Under the pieces are notes generated by a model, which saw only the letters and a program-made list of their open reading frames with translations, had not been told where the DNA came from and did not search any database. From contig CANNZV010000931.1 of NCBI GenBank assembly GCA_947561585.1, positions 62,001 to 126,000 of the forward strand: a stretch of 64,000 bases of DNA, given 5' to 3'. Origin of the DNA: Caprella mutica. Its lineage: Eukaryota > Arthropoda > Malacostraca > Amphipoda > Caprellidae. The translations under genes were made by a program, and so were the position numbers. Numbering within the stretch: position 1 is the stretch's first letter; each line of letters starts with the position of its first letter. Shown here piece by piece: positions 49,082-58,607 of this stretch.

Positions 49082-50392
49082 CTAGTGGCCATCGGGTGCG
49101 AAGTCGTCCCACTTGGGGGCATCGTCGATACTCGGTGCTGTCGACTCGTGGCTATGGGCGTGATCGTCCACGTGGTCGGCGCTCACGGAAGTGTCACTGT
49201 CGGGCGACAGGATCGAGGCGGCGAGCGCCGTCGTCAGGGGTACTGCGCCGATCAGGCCGATCGACCCGCACAAAGTGCGAACAATTTCGACGGCGATCAC
49301 TTCGGAATTCGCGACCTTGGTGAGCGACTGCTCGGAAGCGGCGAACAGCAACAACAACGGCAAGCTCGCACCCGCATAGGCCAGCAGCAGCGTGTTGACC
49401 GTGGCCGCAATGTGGTCTCGGCCAACGGACAACCCCGACGCGACGAGCCGGCTCGAGGTCATGTCCGGATTGCTCCGACGGAGCTCGGCGACGAGGGACA
49501 CCTGAGTCACCGTGACGTCATCGAGCGCCCCGAGTGCCCCAATGATCGCCCCGCCCAACAGCAGCGAGCTTATGGAGATGTTCTCATTCAACACCGGCAG
49601 CACCAACGCCTCGCTACTCGCAAAGCCCGTGAAGTTGGACAGCGCAAAGAACACCCACGACAGTACGAATGTCAAGGCGAGGGCGCTGAGCGTTCCCGCC
49701 AACGCAACCGCAGTCGTCGGCGAAAAACCGTGGGTCAAGAACAGGCTGACAAACGCGATAACCGTCGCCGCCGATAACGCCACGACGATGGGATCATTGC
49801 CATCGAGCACCGACGGGGCCACGAACCCAACAAGAATCACCACGGTCACCGTCATCGCCAACAACGCGAGCAGCCCGCGTGCCCGGCCAAAGGCCACGAC
49901 GATGAGCGCGAACACCACGGTAAGGGCCAACAGCGGCCCCGACCGTTGTTGGTCTTCATAGAAATAGGTGTTTGTCCCCGGAATCAGGCCGAGGACCACA
50001 CCGTCGCCAGCCGAGAACTCGGGCAGGCCACGCTCGATCTCCAGATTGATCTCGGGCAACGCCAACACCGTTCCCGCGTCGGGTCCTTCGAGCACATCGA
50101 GCACGAGCGATCGGCACTCTTGCGGGAACTCATCGGTCGAATAGCTGCACGGCCCGGTCGTTGACGAGACGATGTCGGCTGACACGCGATCGGTCGCCAA
50201 CCCAATTTGTTCTGCCGACGCAATAGCTTCGGCGGTGCCTTCGCCCGTCGGCCACATCACTATCATCGCAATGATCGCTGCGATCAGGGCAGCGGAGAGG
50301 CCGCCCATGACGGCCCGAAGGCGTGAGGAGGACAGCCAGTGGGACCAACCACCGTGCAAGCCCTCATGTGAATGTCCGTGTCCATCTGTCAC
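49082..50392 (-). CDS. YibE/F-like membrane protein with His-rich ends
   Basis: A 436-residue protein of the YibE/F family, with about eight membrane helices (TVVFALIVVAFGRARGLLALLAMTVTVVILVGFV, later GGAIIGALGALDDVTVTQVSLV). Residues 35-150 form an outer beta domain. Both ends are rich in His (TDGHGHSHEGLHGG; SADHVDDHAHSHE), which suggests metal binding. The family's role is unknown; transport is assumed. The GTG start (50392) is divergent from the HD/2OG fusion gene across about 100 bp. Confidence 0.8.
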   Translation of the reverse strand: MTDGHGHSHEGLHGGWSHWLSSSRLRAVMGGLSAALIAAIIAMIVMWPTGEGTAEAIASAEQIGLATDRVSADIVSSTTGPCSYSTDEFPQECRSLVLDVLEGPDAGTVLALPEINLEIERGLPEFSAGDGVVLGLIPGTNTYFYEDQQRSGPLLALTVVFALIVVAFGRARGLLALLAMTVTVVILVGFVAPSVLDGNDPIVVALSAATVIAFVSLFLTHGFSPTTAVALAGTLSALALTFVLSWVFFALSNFTGFASSEALVLPVLNENISISSLLLGGAIIGALGALDDVTVTQVSLVAELRRSNPDMTSSRLVASGLSVGRDHIAATVNTLLLAYAGASLPLLLLFAASEQSLTKVANSEVIAVEIVRTLCGSIGLIGAVPLTTALAASILSPDSDTSVSADHVDDHAHSHESTAPSIDDAPKWDDFAPDGH

Positions 50393-50494
50393 CGGGACAT
50401 CTTCCCCGACCGGAGTGGTCAGAACAACGCACTCGCAATGTTTTACACTCGAGCTTTCTTTTGCGGCTGGAGGATCCGTGACTATCCTTTCACA

Positions 50495-52054
50495 ATGAAG
50501 CCCGTTTCGGTTCCGCCCACAACGGATCTACTCCTCGAGCTGCTCAACGACATGGGGACCGTTCACTACGGTGAACAAGTCACCATGCTGGAGCATTCGC
50601 TCCAAACCGCTGCAGTCGCCGAGGCCGCAGGGGCCACCGACGCAATGGTCGTGGCGGCACTGCTCCACGACGTTGGGCATCTCCTCGGCGCTGCGGGCCA
50701 ATGGGGGCTCGCCTCGCACGCAGACGTCGGGGCTCGATGGCTCGCCACCGCCTTTGGGCCCGAGGTCACCGAGCCGATCCGGCTACACGTCGACGCGAAG
50801 CGTTTTCTCGTTGCCACCGACCCGATGTACATGGGTCAGCTCAGCGAGGCTTCGATCGAATCGTTGCGCGAACAGGGAGGCGCGTTCGACAACGACGAAG
50901 CCGCGACGTTTCGGCGGCAACCATACGCACTCGACGGCTTGTCGCTTCGACGTTTCGACGATGACGGAAAGACCGACGGATTGGTCGTCGAAGGTATCGA
51001 CCACTACGTTTCGCGCATCGACGCACTGATCACGAGCGAAGTGTCGGCGATGTGGGCCCGGGACTCGTGCCGATGCGCGCACTGTCGAGACCCGCACAAC
51101 GGCCAACGGCTATTCGACATTGCAGACTACGAAGACCTTCGAGTCGTATCGGACACCATCGCTGGCGGCAATCGCCTCATCGACCTCGTCGGCCCGGATG
51201 GCTTTGCCCACACCTCGATCATCCCGCTCGACTCCGATACGCCGGCCACGTCGCGGCAACAACCGTGGACGGCAGCGCATCGCAATGAACTCGTCGTGCA
51301 CGACGGCGACGGTGACCTCGCCGGGTTCGTCACCGACATGGCTACCTACGGAATTGCCTTGGCTGCGGGGCTACGAACGACCGAGGGAACCGTGCTTGAG
51401 TTTGCGAACCGCATTGGGTTCGTGCGCAACACGAACTATGGGGACCTGTTCGATGTCCGCACCCAGCCCAACCCCGAAAACCTGGCGTTCACGGCCGTCG
51501 GGTTGCCCGCACACACCGACAACCCTTATCGAGACCCGGTCCCAACCGTGCAGCTTCTGCATTGCCTGCGGCCAGCGGCAGTAGGCGGCGGTTCCCAATT
51601 CGTCGACGGCCTCGCCGCAGCGCACCGGCTGCGACTCGAACATCCGTCCGACTTTGCGATTCTCACGACGACCCTCGTGCCGTTCCGGTTTTCCAGCGTA
51701 GATGCCGATCTCCGGGCGCAGGTGCCGATCATTGGTGTCGACGCGGCCGGCGAGGTCACGCGCATCACGGTGAACAGTCGAAGTATGGAAACCCTTACCC
51801 ACACGTCAACGACCGACGCGTTTTACCGGGCGTATCGACGGTTTGTTCGAATCCTCGCCGAGCCCGAAATGGTCATCGAACTGACACTTGCCGCAGGCGA
51901 AATCGTGGCCTTCGACAACCGCCGCGTGCTCCACGGCCGCTCCGCCTACCAAACCGACCCCAACCGCCACCTCCAAGGCTGCTACATCGACATTGACGCG
52001 ATTCGATCCGCTTCGCTGCTGGGGGCGGCAGCGCGTCGCGGAACCACGGCCTGA
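50495..52054 (+). CDS. Fused HD-type diiron oxygenase and Fe(II)/2OG dioxygenase (TmpB-TmpA-like)
   Basis: A 519-residue fusion. Residues 1 to about 162 match HD-type mixed-valent diiron oxygenases (PhnZ/TmpB): HYGEQVTMLEHSLQTA, ALLHDVGHLL, HADVGARWLATAFGPEVTEPIRLHVDAKRFL. Residues about 163-519 match gamma-butyrobetaine-hydroxylase-like dioxygenases (TmpA): a zinc site MWARDSCRCAHC, the iron HTD in LPAHTDNPYRDP and the distal His in RRVLHGRSAYQ. In known systems TmpA hydroxylates an aminoethylphosphonate analogue next to phosphorus, and TmpB then cleaves the C-P bond. One chain could do both steps. ATG 50495 has no good ribosome-binding site. An AlkD-like gene starts 10 bases downstream. Confidence 0.8.
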   Translation: MKPVSVPPTTDLLLELLNDMGTVHYGEQVTMLEHSLQTAAVAEAAGATDAMVVAALLHDVGHLLGAAGQWGLASHADVGARWLATAFGPEVTEPIRLHVDAKRFLVATDPMYMGQLSEASIESLREQGGAFDNDEAATFRRQPYALDGLSLRRFDDDGKTDGLVVEGIDHYVSRIDALITSEVSAMWARDSCRCAHCRDPHNGQRLFDIADYEDLRVVSDTIAGGNRLIDLVGPDGFAHTSIIPLDSDTPATSRQQPWTAAHRNELVVHDGDGDLAGFVTDMATYGIALAAGLRTTEGTVLEFANRIGFVRNTNYGDLFDVRTQPNPENLAFTAVGLPAHTDNPYRDPVPTVQLLHCLRPAAVGGGSQFVDGLAAAHRLRLEHPSDFAILTTTLVPFRFSSVDADLRAQVPIIGVDAAGEVTRITVNSRSMETLTHTSTTDAFYRAYRRFVRILAEPEMVIELTLAAGEIVAFDNRRVLHGRSAYQTDPNRHLQGCYIDIDAIRSASLLGAAARRGTTA

Positions 52055-52064
52055 CGCCCCGGTG

Positions 52065-52760
52065 ATGCAGATCGGCGAGTTGCGTGCGGGTCTCGCCGAA
52101 GTAGCCGACGCCGCAAAAGCTCCTCAAATGGCGGCTTACATGAAGGGACACTTCACCTACCTGGGCGTCAGCGCCGGCGACCGGCGCATCGTGTCGAAAC
52201 CTATTTTGCAGGCCGCCAAACGCCTCGCTCCCAATGAGCTCGTTGACACCGTCGAGGAGCTGTGGGCAGAAACGGAACGGGAATTCCACTACGTGGGCAT
52301 GGACGCCATTCGCGCCGGCGCCAAGAATCTCCCTGCCTCGCATTTGCCTCGGGTTCTCGAGCTGATTCGCAAGACGCCGTGGTGGGACACGGTCGATTCG
52401 CTCGCCATACACACCGTCGGCACCATGGTGACCAACCACCCCGATCTCGTGTTCGAGATGGACGACTGGATCGAATCGAGTGAACTGTGGGTTGCCCGAT
52501 CCGCTCTCCTGCATCAGCTGATGTTCAAGGAACGAACCGACACGAACCGTCTGTACACCTATTGCGAAATGCAGATGGAGCACCAAGACTTTTTCATGCG
52601 CAAAGCGATCGGCTGGGCGCTGCGACACTACTCACGCACGGACCCTGACGGTGTTCGGGCGTTCGTATCGAACAACGAAGCCGAGTTGTCGGGCCTGAGC
52701 AAGCGAGAGGCCCTCAAACACCTGTCCGCCACGGACAGCGTCCCCGGTGGTCCTAGCTAG
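52065..52760 (+). CDS. alkD: AlkD-like DNA alkylation repair protein
   Basis: A 231-residue HEAT-repeat-like helical protein with MAAYMKGHFTYLGVSAGDRR, VEELWAETEREFHYVGMDAI, TPWWDTVDSLAIHTVGTMV and DFFMRKAIGWALRHYSRTDP. AlkD proteins remove alkylated bases without flipping them. The start ATG 52065 is 10 bases after the fusion gene, so co-transcription is possible. Its stop overlaps the stop of the opposite glycosyltransferase gene. Confidence 0.82.
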   Translation: MQIGELRAGLAEVADAAKAPQMAAYMKGHFTYLGVSAGDRRIVSKPILQAAKRLAPNELVDTVEELWAETEREFHYVGMDAIRAGAKNLPASHLPRVLELIRKTPWWDTVDSLAIHTVGTMVTNHPDLVFEMDDWIESSELWVARSALLHQLMFKERTDTNRLYTYCEMQMEHQDFFMRKAIGWALRHYSRTDPDGVRAFVSNNEAELSGLSKREALKHLSATDSVPGGPS

Positions 52761-53653
52761 TCGCGCTTGGCGTTGATCGTGCCGCCGTTGCGCATCGACT
52801 TGTAGAAGCCCGCCATCCAATATCCGCCGGCAGCGACCAGATGGGGAGCCACCCGAATAGTCATCTTGCGGCCGAACGTGTCTTGGAAACGAAGATGGCG
52901 TGCGATGATTCGGCCGACCTTCGCTGCCGTAATGGCGGGCAGCATTGCCGCGAGGGCAAGCCGCTTCTGTAGGGGATCGTCCTTGTATCGAATCGAGTAC
53001 AAGTTCTCGCCGTTCACCTTGATCTTGCCAAAAACCTTTGGCAGCGGTGAATCCTGAATTTGGTACCCGACCATGGCGGGCACAAATCGCAGTTCGTGTC
53101 CGTTGCGAACCAAGCGCTCGCTGAATTCGGTGTCTTGCATGCGCGGAATGTTCGTAAACCCGCCTTCGCTCAAGAACAGGTCCCGGTCAAAGGCAGATAA
53201 CGCGGAGCTCAAGTTGCTTCGCTGTTGTGGGGGACGCCCACGTTGGCCCTCGTGGTTGAAGAAGTAGTGCTCGACGTAGGTGGCGACGCCGATCGATTTG
53301 TCCACGTTCACTTCGAGCGCTCCACCGAACGCCTTGTGCCCAGATGCGTGTGAGCGCAGCGCATGCTCGACCGCGTCGGGCGCCAAAATCACGTCGGCGT
53401 CCACAAAGATCAACAGCACGCCCGACGCCAGCTCCGCTCCGATGTTGCGGCCGGTGCCCGGGTTGAAGCGCTCAGCGACGCGATGGCAGCGAACGCCTGC
53501 ATCGGCACAAATCTTCTCCACCGCGTCGGTGTCGGAGCAGTCGACGACGATCACTTCCATGTTCTCGGCGGCAGTTTGTGCACCCAGCGCGTCAAGAGTG
53601 GCACCGAGGTTCTCCTGGCTCTCGTAGCTGGGGATAACAACCGAAGCGTTCAT
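52757..53653 (-). CDS. Family 2 glycosyltransferase
   Basis: A 298-residue GT-A protein. NASVVIPSYESQENLGATLDAL begins the fold; VLLIFVDADVILAPDAVE holds the metal-binding DxD; DTEFSERLVRNGHELRFVP is the acceptor region. The start overlaps the preceding GT gene's stop by four bases. It is the last gene of the exopolysaccharide operon. The transferred sugar is unknown. Confidence 0.88.
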   Translation of the reverse strand: MNASVVIPSYESQENLGATLDALGAQTAAENMEVIVVDCSDTDAVEKICADAGVRCHRVAERFNPGTGRNIGAELASGVLLIFVDADVILAPDAVEHALRSHASGHKAFGGALEVNVDKSIGVATYVEHYFFNHEGQRGRPPQQRSNLSSALSAFDRDLFLSEGGFTNIPRMQDTEFSERLVRNGHELRFVPAMVGYQIQDSPLPKVFGKIKVNGENLYSIRYKDDPLQKRLALAAMLPAITAAKVGRIIARHLRFQDTFGRKMTIRVAPHLVAAGGYWMAGFYKSMRNGGTINAKRD

Positions 53654-54939
53654 GCGGCAACCTGTCCGTGAATGGGGGAGGTGACAAAGCGCGAGGCCCC
53701 GTGGCGAAGATGTGTTTCCAACCGATCGACCGAAGTCGACAACGAGAACTCTTTTTCGACGCGGGATCGAGCCTCGGAGACCACCGGCCCAAGATCCGCG
53801 TTGCTCAGCCGATCAAAGAGCTGCGTCCACGCAGAGACATCGTCGGGTGATAGCAGCCAGCCGCTTACGTCATTGTGGATCAGTTCGCGTATGGCCGGAA
53901 GGTCGCCACTCGCGACCGGAACTCCCATCGCCATCGCTTCCATCAACACGACCGGAATGCCATCTCGGTCGCCGTTCGCGTCTGTCTGGCAGGGCAGCGC
54001 AAATACATCCGCGGTAGCCATCAGTTCACGGACTTGGTCGTTCTCGATGGCTCCCAACCACGTGATTCGTTCCGCGCATCCACGCTGTTTGGCCAAGTTC
54101 TCAAGCCGGTCGCGTTCGGGGCCGTCGCCGCCGATGGTGAGCCGCGCCGGTTGGGTCGTATCGGCGAGGGCGTCGATGAGCACGTTGATGCCCTTCTTGT
54201 CGACCAGTCGACAGACCGTGACGATGTGTAGCTGATCGCGCGGGCCTGGCCTCGTGCCGCCGGGTGCCCATAGCTGTGTGTCCACCCCGCATCGAATGAC
54301 CGGTAACTTCGCTTGGTCTACCCCCGACTCGGACACATAGAACGACTGGTGCCACTCGCTGATCGACGACACGAACGAAGCGCGCCGCAACTTGGTGGTG
54401 AGCAGCGCCCGACGTTGAAAGATGTCGTTGGCGTGGCCCGTAAAGGAGAACGGGATCTCGAGATGGTCGGCCACGTACATGGCAAGCGTCGTTGGGGCAT
54501 GCGCGAAGTGTGCGTGAATGTGCGACACGTTCGCCTGGCGAAGGTCGCCGGCGATGCTCGCCGCAACGAGGGCTTGAATCGGCAGCTGAAGTCGTTCCTT
54601 TTGCGCAGTGTGTTCGCCGGGGCGAATCGCATCGCGTATCGCTCGTACAAACGTGCGCACGACGCGGATAGGGGAGCGGCGAACCTCGGACAGCAGGCGC
54701 TTGGGAATCTGGGCCTTGTCATAGGCGCACGTCAGGCCCGCGGTCAGGTCCGCGGCGTCCGCCGGTTCTGAATCCGACGGATGCAACGTCACGCACGCAA
54801 CCTCGTAACCCCGCGCACGAAGTTCGCGGACCTCGCGGTACACGAAGGTCTCGGAGCGAGCAGGAAAGGTCGATGCGACGTAGGCGATCGATGGAGGAGA
54901 GCCCAGGCCGGCAACCGATGACGATGTAGTTACCTTCAC
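53650..54939 (-). CDS. Family 4 glycosyltransferase
   Basis: About 430 residues of a GT-B enzyme. The N-terminal region has YVASTFPARSETFVYREVRELRARGYEV, and the C-terminal region has LHIVTVCRLVDKKGINVLIDAL and GIPVVLMEAMAMGVPVASGDLPAIRELI. GTG 54939 is chosen because the open frame to 55119 overlaps the sulfotransferase. It adds a sugar from a nucleotide donor to the growing surface polymer. Confidence 0.88.
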   Translation of the reverse strand: MKVTTSSSVAGLGSPPSIAYVASTFPARSETFVYREVRELRARGYEVACVTLHPSDSEPADAADLTAGLTCAYDKAQIPKRLLSEVRRSPIRVVRTFVRAIRDAIRPGEHTAQKERLQLPIQALVAASIAGDLRQANVSHIHAHFAHAPTTLAMYVADHLEIPFSFTGHANDIFQRRALLTTKLRRASFVSSISEWHQSFYVSESGVDQAKLPVIRCGVDTQLWAPGGTRPGPRDQLHIVTVCRLVDKKGINVLIDALADTTQPARLTIGGDGPERDRLENLAKQRGCAERITWLGAIENDQVRELMATADVFALPCQTDANGDRDGIPVVLMEAMAMGVPVASGDLPAIRELIHNDVSGWLLSPDDVSAWTQLFDRLSNADLGPVVSEARSRVEKEFSLSTSVDRLETHLRHGASRFVTSPIHGQVAA

Positions 54940-54988
54940 TGAGTACGTGTCGGCCGAAAACGGCGTTGAGGTTAGGAAAATGTTGGGT

Positions 54989-55894
54989 TTAGGCTGCGCC
55001 GTGCAATGGCACCGCTTGGTCTTTCCAGTCGTGGGCGGTGTCGCGGGTTTGGTCAACAAATGTTGCACACGACAGCTCGGTGCCCAACAGGTCCCCGAGA
55101 CGCGCGAGGTCTTCATCAAAGACCTCCTCTAGCCATTGGCGCGACTTTGCATGCAGTTCCGGGCGGTCGGTCATCTGATAGGACTGTTTCACTCGATCTC
55201 GCACGCTCTGTGGAATCAACGCCTTGCGCAGGTGCGATAGGCCGGGAGCATTCACGACCATGTCGCGCACTGGGCTCTTTCGCATGCGGGCGCTCGATAC
55301 GTTGGACCGCTCGGTCTCGTGGTTCCACACCGGCTTGATAGTCGCTCCCAGGAACTCGCCCACACGGGCAATTTCCGCGTCGGGGTTGCTGCGTAACCGA
55401 TCGAAGAAGACCGGGAGGACCTTGTCGGGGCCATAGGTTTCAAGGAAGGGAGTGATCTGTGCGAAGTACTTGCTGTACTCGATCAACTCGACGTGCTGAT
55501 GAATCGCCTCGTTGATGTCGATTGTGATCTCACGTTCGCTCCACTGGTGCACGAATTGTGACACCAGCCTGTCGATCGGGTGCCTCATCACATAGATGAG
55601 TTTGGCGTGAGGCACGTGGGCACGCATGCGCTCGAGGCTGTTGGGGTGCACGGGAAGCTTCGTGTAGTGCGTGGTCGACTCGCCACACAGATCACTGGGC
55701 TCGGCGCCGGAAAAGAGGTTCCGATACCAGTCGAGCCCCTTTGCGTACACGGGGTCGTCGGAGAAGAAGTACGGCTCTTTGGGGGTCGACATAAAGAAAC
55801 CAGGGTTCTCGGCCAGCTGGTCGTGCAAGGTGCTGGTCGCACACTTCATTGCGCCGATGATGATGAAGTCGGGAAGTCTTCCAGGGGCTGTCAT
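54989..55894 (-). CDS. Sulfotransferase (PAPS-dependent)
   Basis: A 301-residue protein with the PAPS 5'-phosphosulfate loop DFIIIGAMKCATSTLHDQL and the 3'-phosphate loop KLIYVMRHPIDRLVSQFVHQ. Its position between flippase and glycosyltransferase genes suggests that the exopolysaccharide or its lipid carrier is sulfated. Its start overlaps the flippase gene's stop by four bases. Confidence 0.88.
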   Translation of the reverse strand: MTAPGRLPDFIIIGAMKCATSTLHDQLAENPGFFMSTPKEPYFFSDDPVYAKGLDWYRNLFSGAEPSDLCGESTTHYTKLPVHPNSLERMRAHVPHAKLIYVMRHPIDRLVSQFVHQWSEREITIDINEAIHQHVELIEYSKYFAQITPFLETYGPDKVLPVFFDRLRSNPDAEIARVGEFLGATIKPVWNHETERSNVSSARMRKSPVRDMVVNAPGLSHLRKALIPQSVRDRVKQSYQMTDRPELHAKSRQWLEEVFDEDLARLGDLLGTELSCATFVDQTRDTAHDWKDQAVPLHGAA

Positions 55895-57255
55895 AGGGAC
55901 GCGCTTTCTCGTTCTGTCGTTTCTAGTTGTTCCGCCTCGGCCTCAGCATCGGTGCGCTTTTGCCAGACGACGAGACGCCACATGCCAAAGAGCAGCAGAG
56001 CGGCTTCGCCAACGATCGTGCCAATCACGGCGCCGACCCAGCCGCGGCTAGGAATGAGCACGATGTAGAGGATCATGCTGATCGCTGCAGCGGACATATT
56101 GATGTAGGCCCGCGTGAGCGTGCGGCCGAGCCCCAGCAAACCAGCGGTCGGAATGCTGCTAATGGCCTTCAACGGCAAGAACAAAAGCAGCCAGCGCGCC
56201 ATGTAGGAGCTGCGTTCGAAGTCTTCACCGAGCAGCGGCTCAAAGAGGCCGACACCGAAGTACAGCACGACGCAGATCGGAAGGATCGTCGCCAGGTTCA
56301 GGGCACCGAACTTGGCCGTCCGCTTTATCTGGCCTCCCGGTTGCACATCGTTTTGGGGGAGCAGACGATTGTGTGCCGCCGACTGCAGAGCGCGAACCGG
56401 CGTGAATGCCATAGTCACCACTCGGGCCGCAGCACCGTAGACGCCTGCTTCAGCGCTCATTCCGTAGGCGTTCAGCACGGTCTTGTCGCCGTTCAGTTGC
56501 AGGTTCGAGGCAATCATGGGAATCGAAAAGCTGAATGCAATAGAGGCGTCTGCCTTGGCGGGTATGCCCGGTTGAATCGACAATCCTGCTCGTGGCAAAC
56601 GCACCAACAGCACCCAGACGCTGAGCAGCGAAAGCGTGATCGTGTTCATGATGCCGACGCCGAGAATGGTCAACGAATCCGCTGCCCACAACGCGAGAAC
56701 CCCAAGAAATCGAAGGACCGTAACTGCGAGACGAAGTTGGGACGCTGCCGGAATGCCGATCAGCCCCTGCAATACGAACGCCGAGATCATCACGATGTTC
56801 ACGGCGAGCAGTTCGGCGAGCACGAGCATCAAGATCTCGAGCACGGACAGCGAACGGATCGTGACCATAGAGACCACGAGCGCGATGGGCGCAACGGCCA
56901 CCGCTGTGAGGAGCCCTTGGCCCAACATGCGTCGGGCAACATCTCCGGGGTCTTGTTCGTCGCGCAGAATACGTTGCAAAGCGGCGAGGCCGACGCCAGC
57001 CCACGCCAAACCACTCAGTGGCCCGGTCACCCCGAACACGCCGATGTAGGCGCCGTAACCGGCGTCGCCCAAGTTCCGGCCCAACAAAATGAACGTGATG
57101 ATGCTGCCGACTACCGCAGTCCCATCGTTGATCAACGACCATACGACGTCACTCGCGAACGCTTTCTTTCCCGTTCGAGCACTCGCGTTTGCTGGGCCGT
57201 TGCTCCGTTCGGTATCAACGTCAGCGTCGGGCGGAGCCGAATCGCTGATCGTCAC
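55891..57255 (-). CDS. Wzx-like polysaccharide flippase (MOP superfamily)
   Basis: A 454-residue protein with about 12-14 membrane helices, beginning FASDVVWSLINDGTAVVGSIITFILLGRNLGDAGYGAYIGV, the usual Wzx/RfbX start. It moves lipid-linked repeat units across the membrane. It overlaps the polymerase/ligase gene by four bases and the sulfotransferase by four. Confidence 0.87.
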   Translation of the reverse strand: MTISDSAPPDADVDTERSNGPANASARTGKKAFASDVVWSLINDGTAVVGSIITFILLGRNLGDAGYGAYIGVFGVTGPLSGLAWAGVGLAALQRILRDEQDPGDVARRMLGQGLLTAVAVAPIALVVSMVTIRSLSVLEILMLVLAELLAVNIVMISAFVLQGLIGIPAASQLRLAVTVLRFLGVLALWAADSLTILGVGIMNTITLSLLSVWVLLVRLPRAGLSIQPGIPAKADASIAFSFSIPMIASNLQLNGDKTVLNAYGMSAEAGVYGAAARVVTMAFTPVRALQSAAHNRLLPQNDVQPGGQIKRTAKFGALNLATILPICVVLYFGVGLFEPLLGEDFERSSYMARWLLLFLPLKAISSIPTAGLLGLGRTLTRAYINMSAAAISMILYIVLIPSRGWVGAVIGTIVGEAALLLFGMWRLVVWQKRTDAEAEAEQLETTERESASL

Positions 57256-58550
57256 CGTGTTCCTACCAGCTTGCGAGGTGTTTCTTTTTGCAAGGTAGAG
57301 GGGATCGAAGATTCCAACTGGTGTTGTCGCTCAAGTCGAAGCGCCAAGATGTGCAAGGCGACCAAAATCGACAGGTAAGGCCCGAGGAACACGTTTTCGG
57401 ACAGCGACGGCACCACGATGGACGTGACGATGATGAGCCCGACGGTGCCGAACTCTTCTTGGCGGCGATACGAGCGAACGAGCAGGCGACACAGCGATGC
57501 CAGTAGCCACGTGAAGAGCCCGAGCCCCACGAGACCGACCTGAGAGACCTGGTCGAGCACGCCGTTGTGGGAGTGCGGTGGTCTGAAGCCGATGTCGCGC
57601 CAGAGCAATACGGTGCGTTCGTTTCCGGTCGTGTAGAACAAGCCGCCACGGCCCCATCCGAGCAGGGGACGTTCGCTAATGGCGCCGATAACCGCGCGCC
57701 AGATGTCGGTCCTGCCCGAAAAGGAGGGGTCCTTGCCCGCTGCTTCGAGGAAAACGGGAAGCCCGGCACGCAGGCCGAGAGCGCCCGCAATCGCCAGTGA
57801 CAAGGTGGAGAGTACGGCCACGGTCAGCACTCGTTCATCTGCATCGCGATGCAGGCGGAGCCACAGATACACCGACACGATCACGAAGACGGTCGTAATG
57901 GCCGTGATCGATTGGCTTCCGAGGATCAAGACGGCTGTGACTGCGAGGGACGCTCGACGCACCCATCGCTGCTTCTCGATAACCAAGGTGATGCCAAAGA
58001 AGAGGGCGAGGAACGGCCCAAAGTCATTTTTGTGTTGGAAGAAGCCTCGCCAACCTTCGAGCAAGTCGCCGTTCACCTGGACCTGATCCCGGGTTTCGGG
58101 GAACAACGCGACGGCCAAGATGCCTACGACGACGGCGAGTCGGCCGGCCCAATACAGATAGGTGGACATGCGGTGATCCGATAAGAGGCCCGCGCAAATT
58201 GCGATGCCGAGAACGTAGAAGGTTTCGAGGCGGATGAGGAAGGCAGTGCGTTCGGGGTCGGCGGTCCAGGCAACCGACAACGCAACCCACGCAATCAGCA
58301 ATGCAGCGGGAATGGACACGGTGAGTCGCCGGAGGCTTTCACTCGGCACAACGAAGAGCAGGCCGAACGCGCTCGCTGCGAGAAGGTAGTCGACCGAGGG
58401 CGGATGGGGGAAGGCTTCGAAGTGCCCGAGCACGCCAAGGACCATGAAGACGAACGAGCCAAAGAGACCGATTGGTCCAAGTTCGACCTCGGGCAAACCG
58501 CGTCGATTAGGGACGCTCTCGGCGTCAGCACGGCTGTCGATAAGGCTCAT
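57252..58550 (-). CDS. O-antigen polymerase/ligase-like membrane protein (Wzy/WaaL)
   Basis: A 432-residue protein with about 10-12 helices. A large outer loop carries GWGRGGLFYTTGNERTVLLWRDIGFRPPHSHNGVLDQVSQVGLVGLGLF, the O-antigen-ligase family motif. It polymerises or transfers the polysaccharide. ATG 58550 is the likely start; a TTG at 58583 is also in frame. Confidence 0.87.
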   Translation of the reverse strand: MSLIDSRADAESVPNRRGLPEVELGPIGLFGSFVFMVLGVLGHFEAFPHPPSVDYLLAASAFGLLFVVPSESLRRLTVSIPAALLIAWVALSVAWTADPERTAFLIRLETFYVLGIAICAGLLSDHRMSTYLYWAGRLAVVVGILAVALFPETRDQVQVNGDLLEGWRGFFQHKNDFGPFLALFFGITLVIEKQRWVRRASLAVTAVLILGSQSITAITTVFVIVSVYLWLRLHRDADERVLTVAVLSTLSLAIAGALGLRAGLPVFLEAAGKDPSFSGRTDIWRAVIGAISERPLLGWGRGGLFYTTGNERTVLLWRDIGFRPPHSHNGVLDQVSQVGLVGLGLFTWLLASLCRLLVRSYRRQEEFGTVGLIIVTSIVVPSLSENVFLGPYLSILVALHILALRLERQHQLESSIPSTLQKETPRKLVGTR

Positions 58551-58607
58551 AGAGTTGTTATCGGCCGGAGAAGCGAGAAGCAAAGGCCTAATTTTGCGCC
58601 GCTGAAA

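Noticed and set aside
54940..55119. N-terminal extension of the family 4 glycosyltransferase
   Set aside because: The extra 60 codons overlap the sulfotransferase gene and show no homologous or signal features; GTG 54939 gives the usual start.
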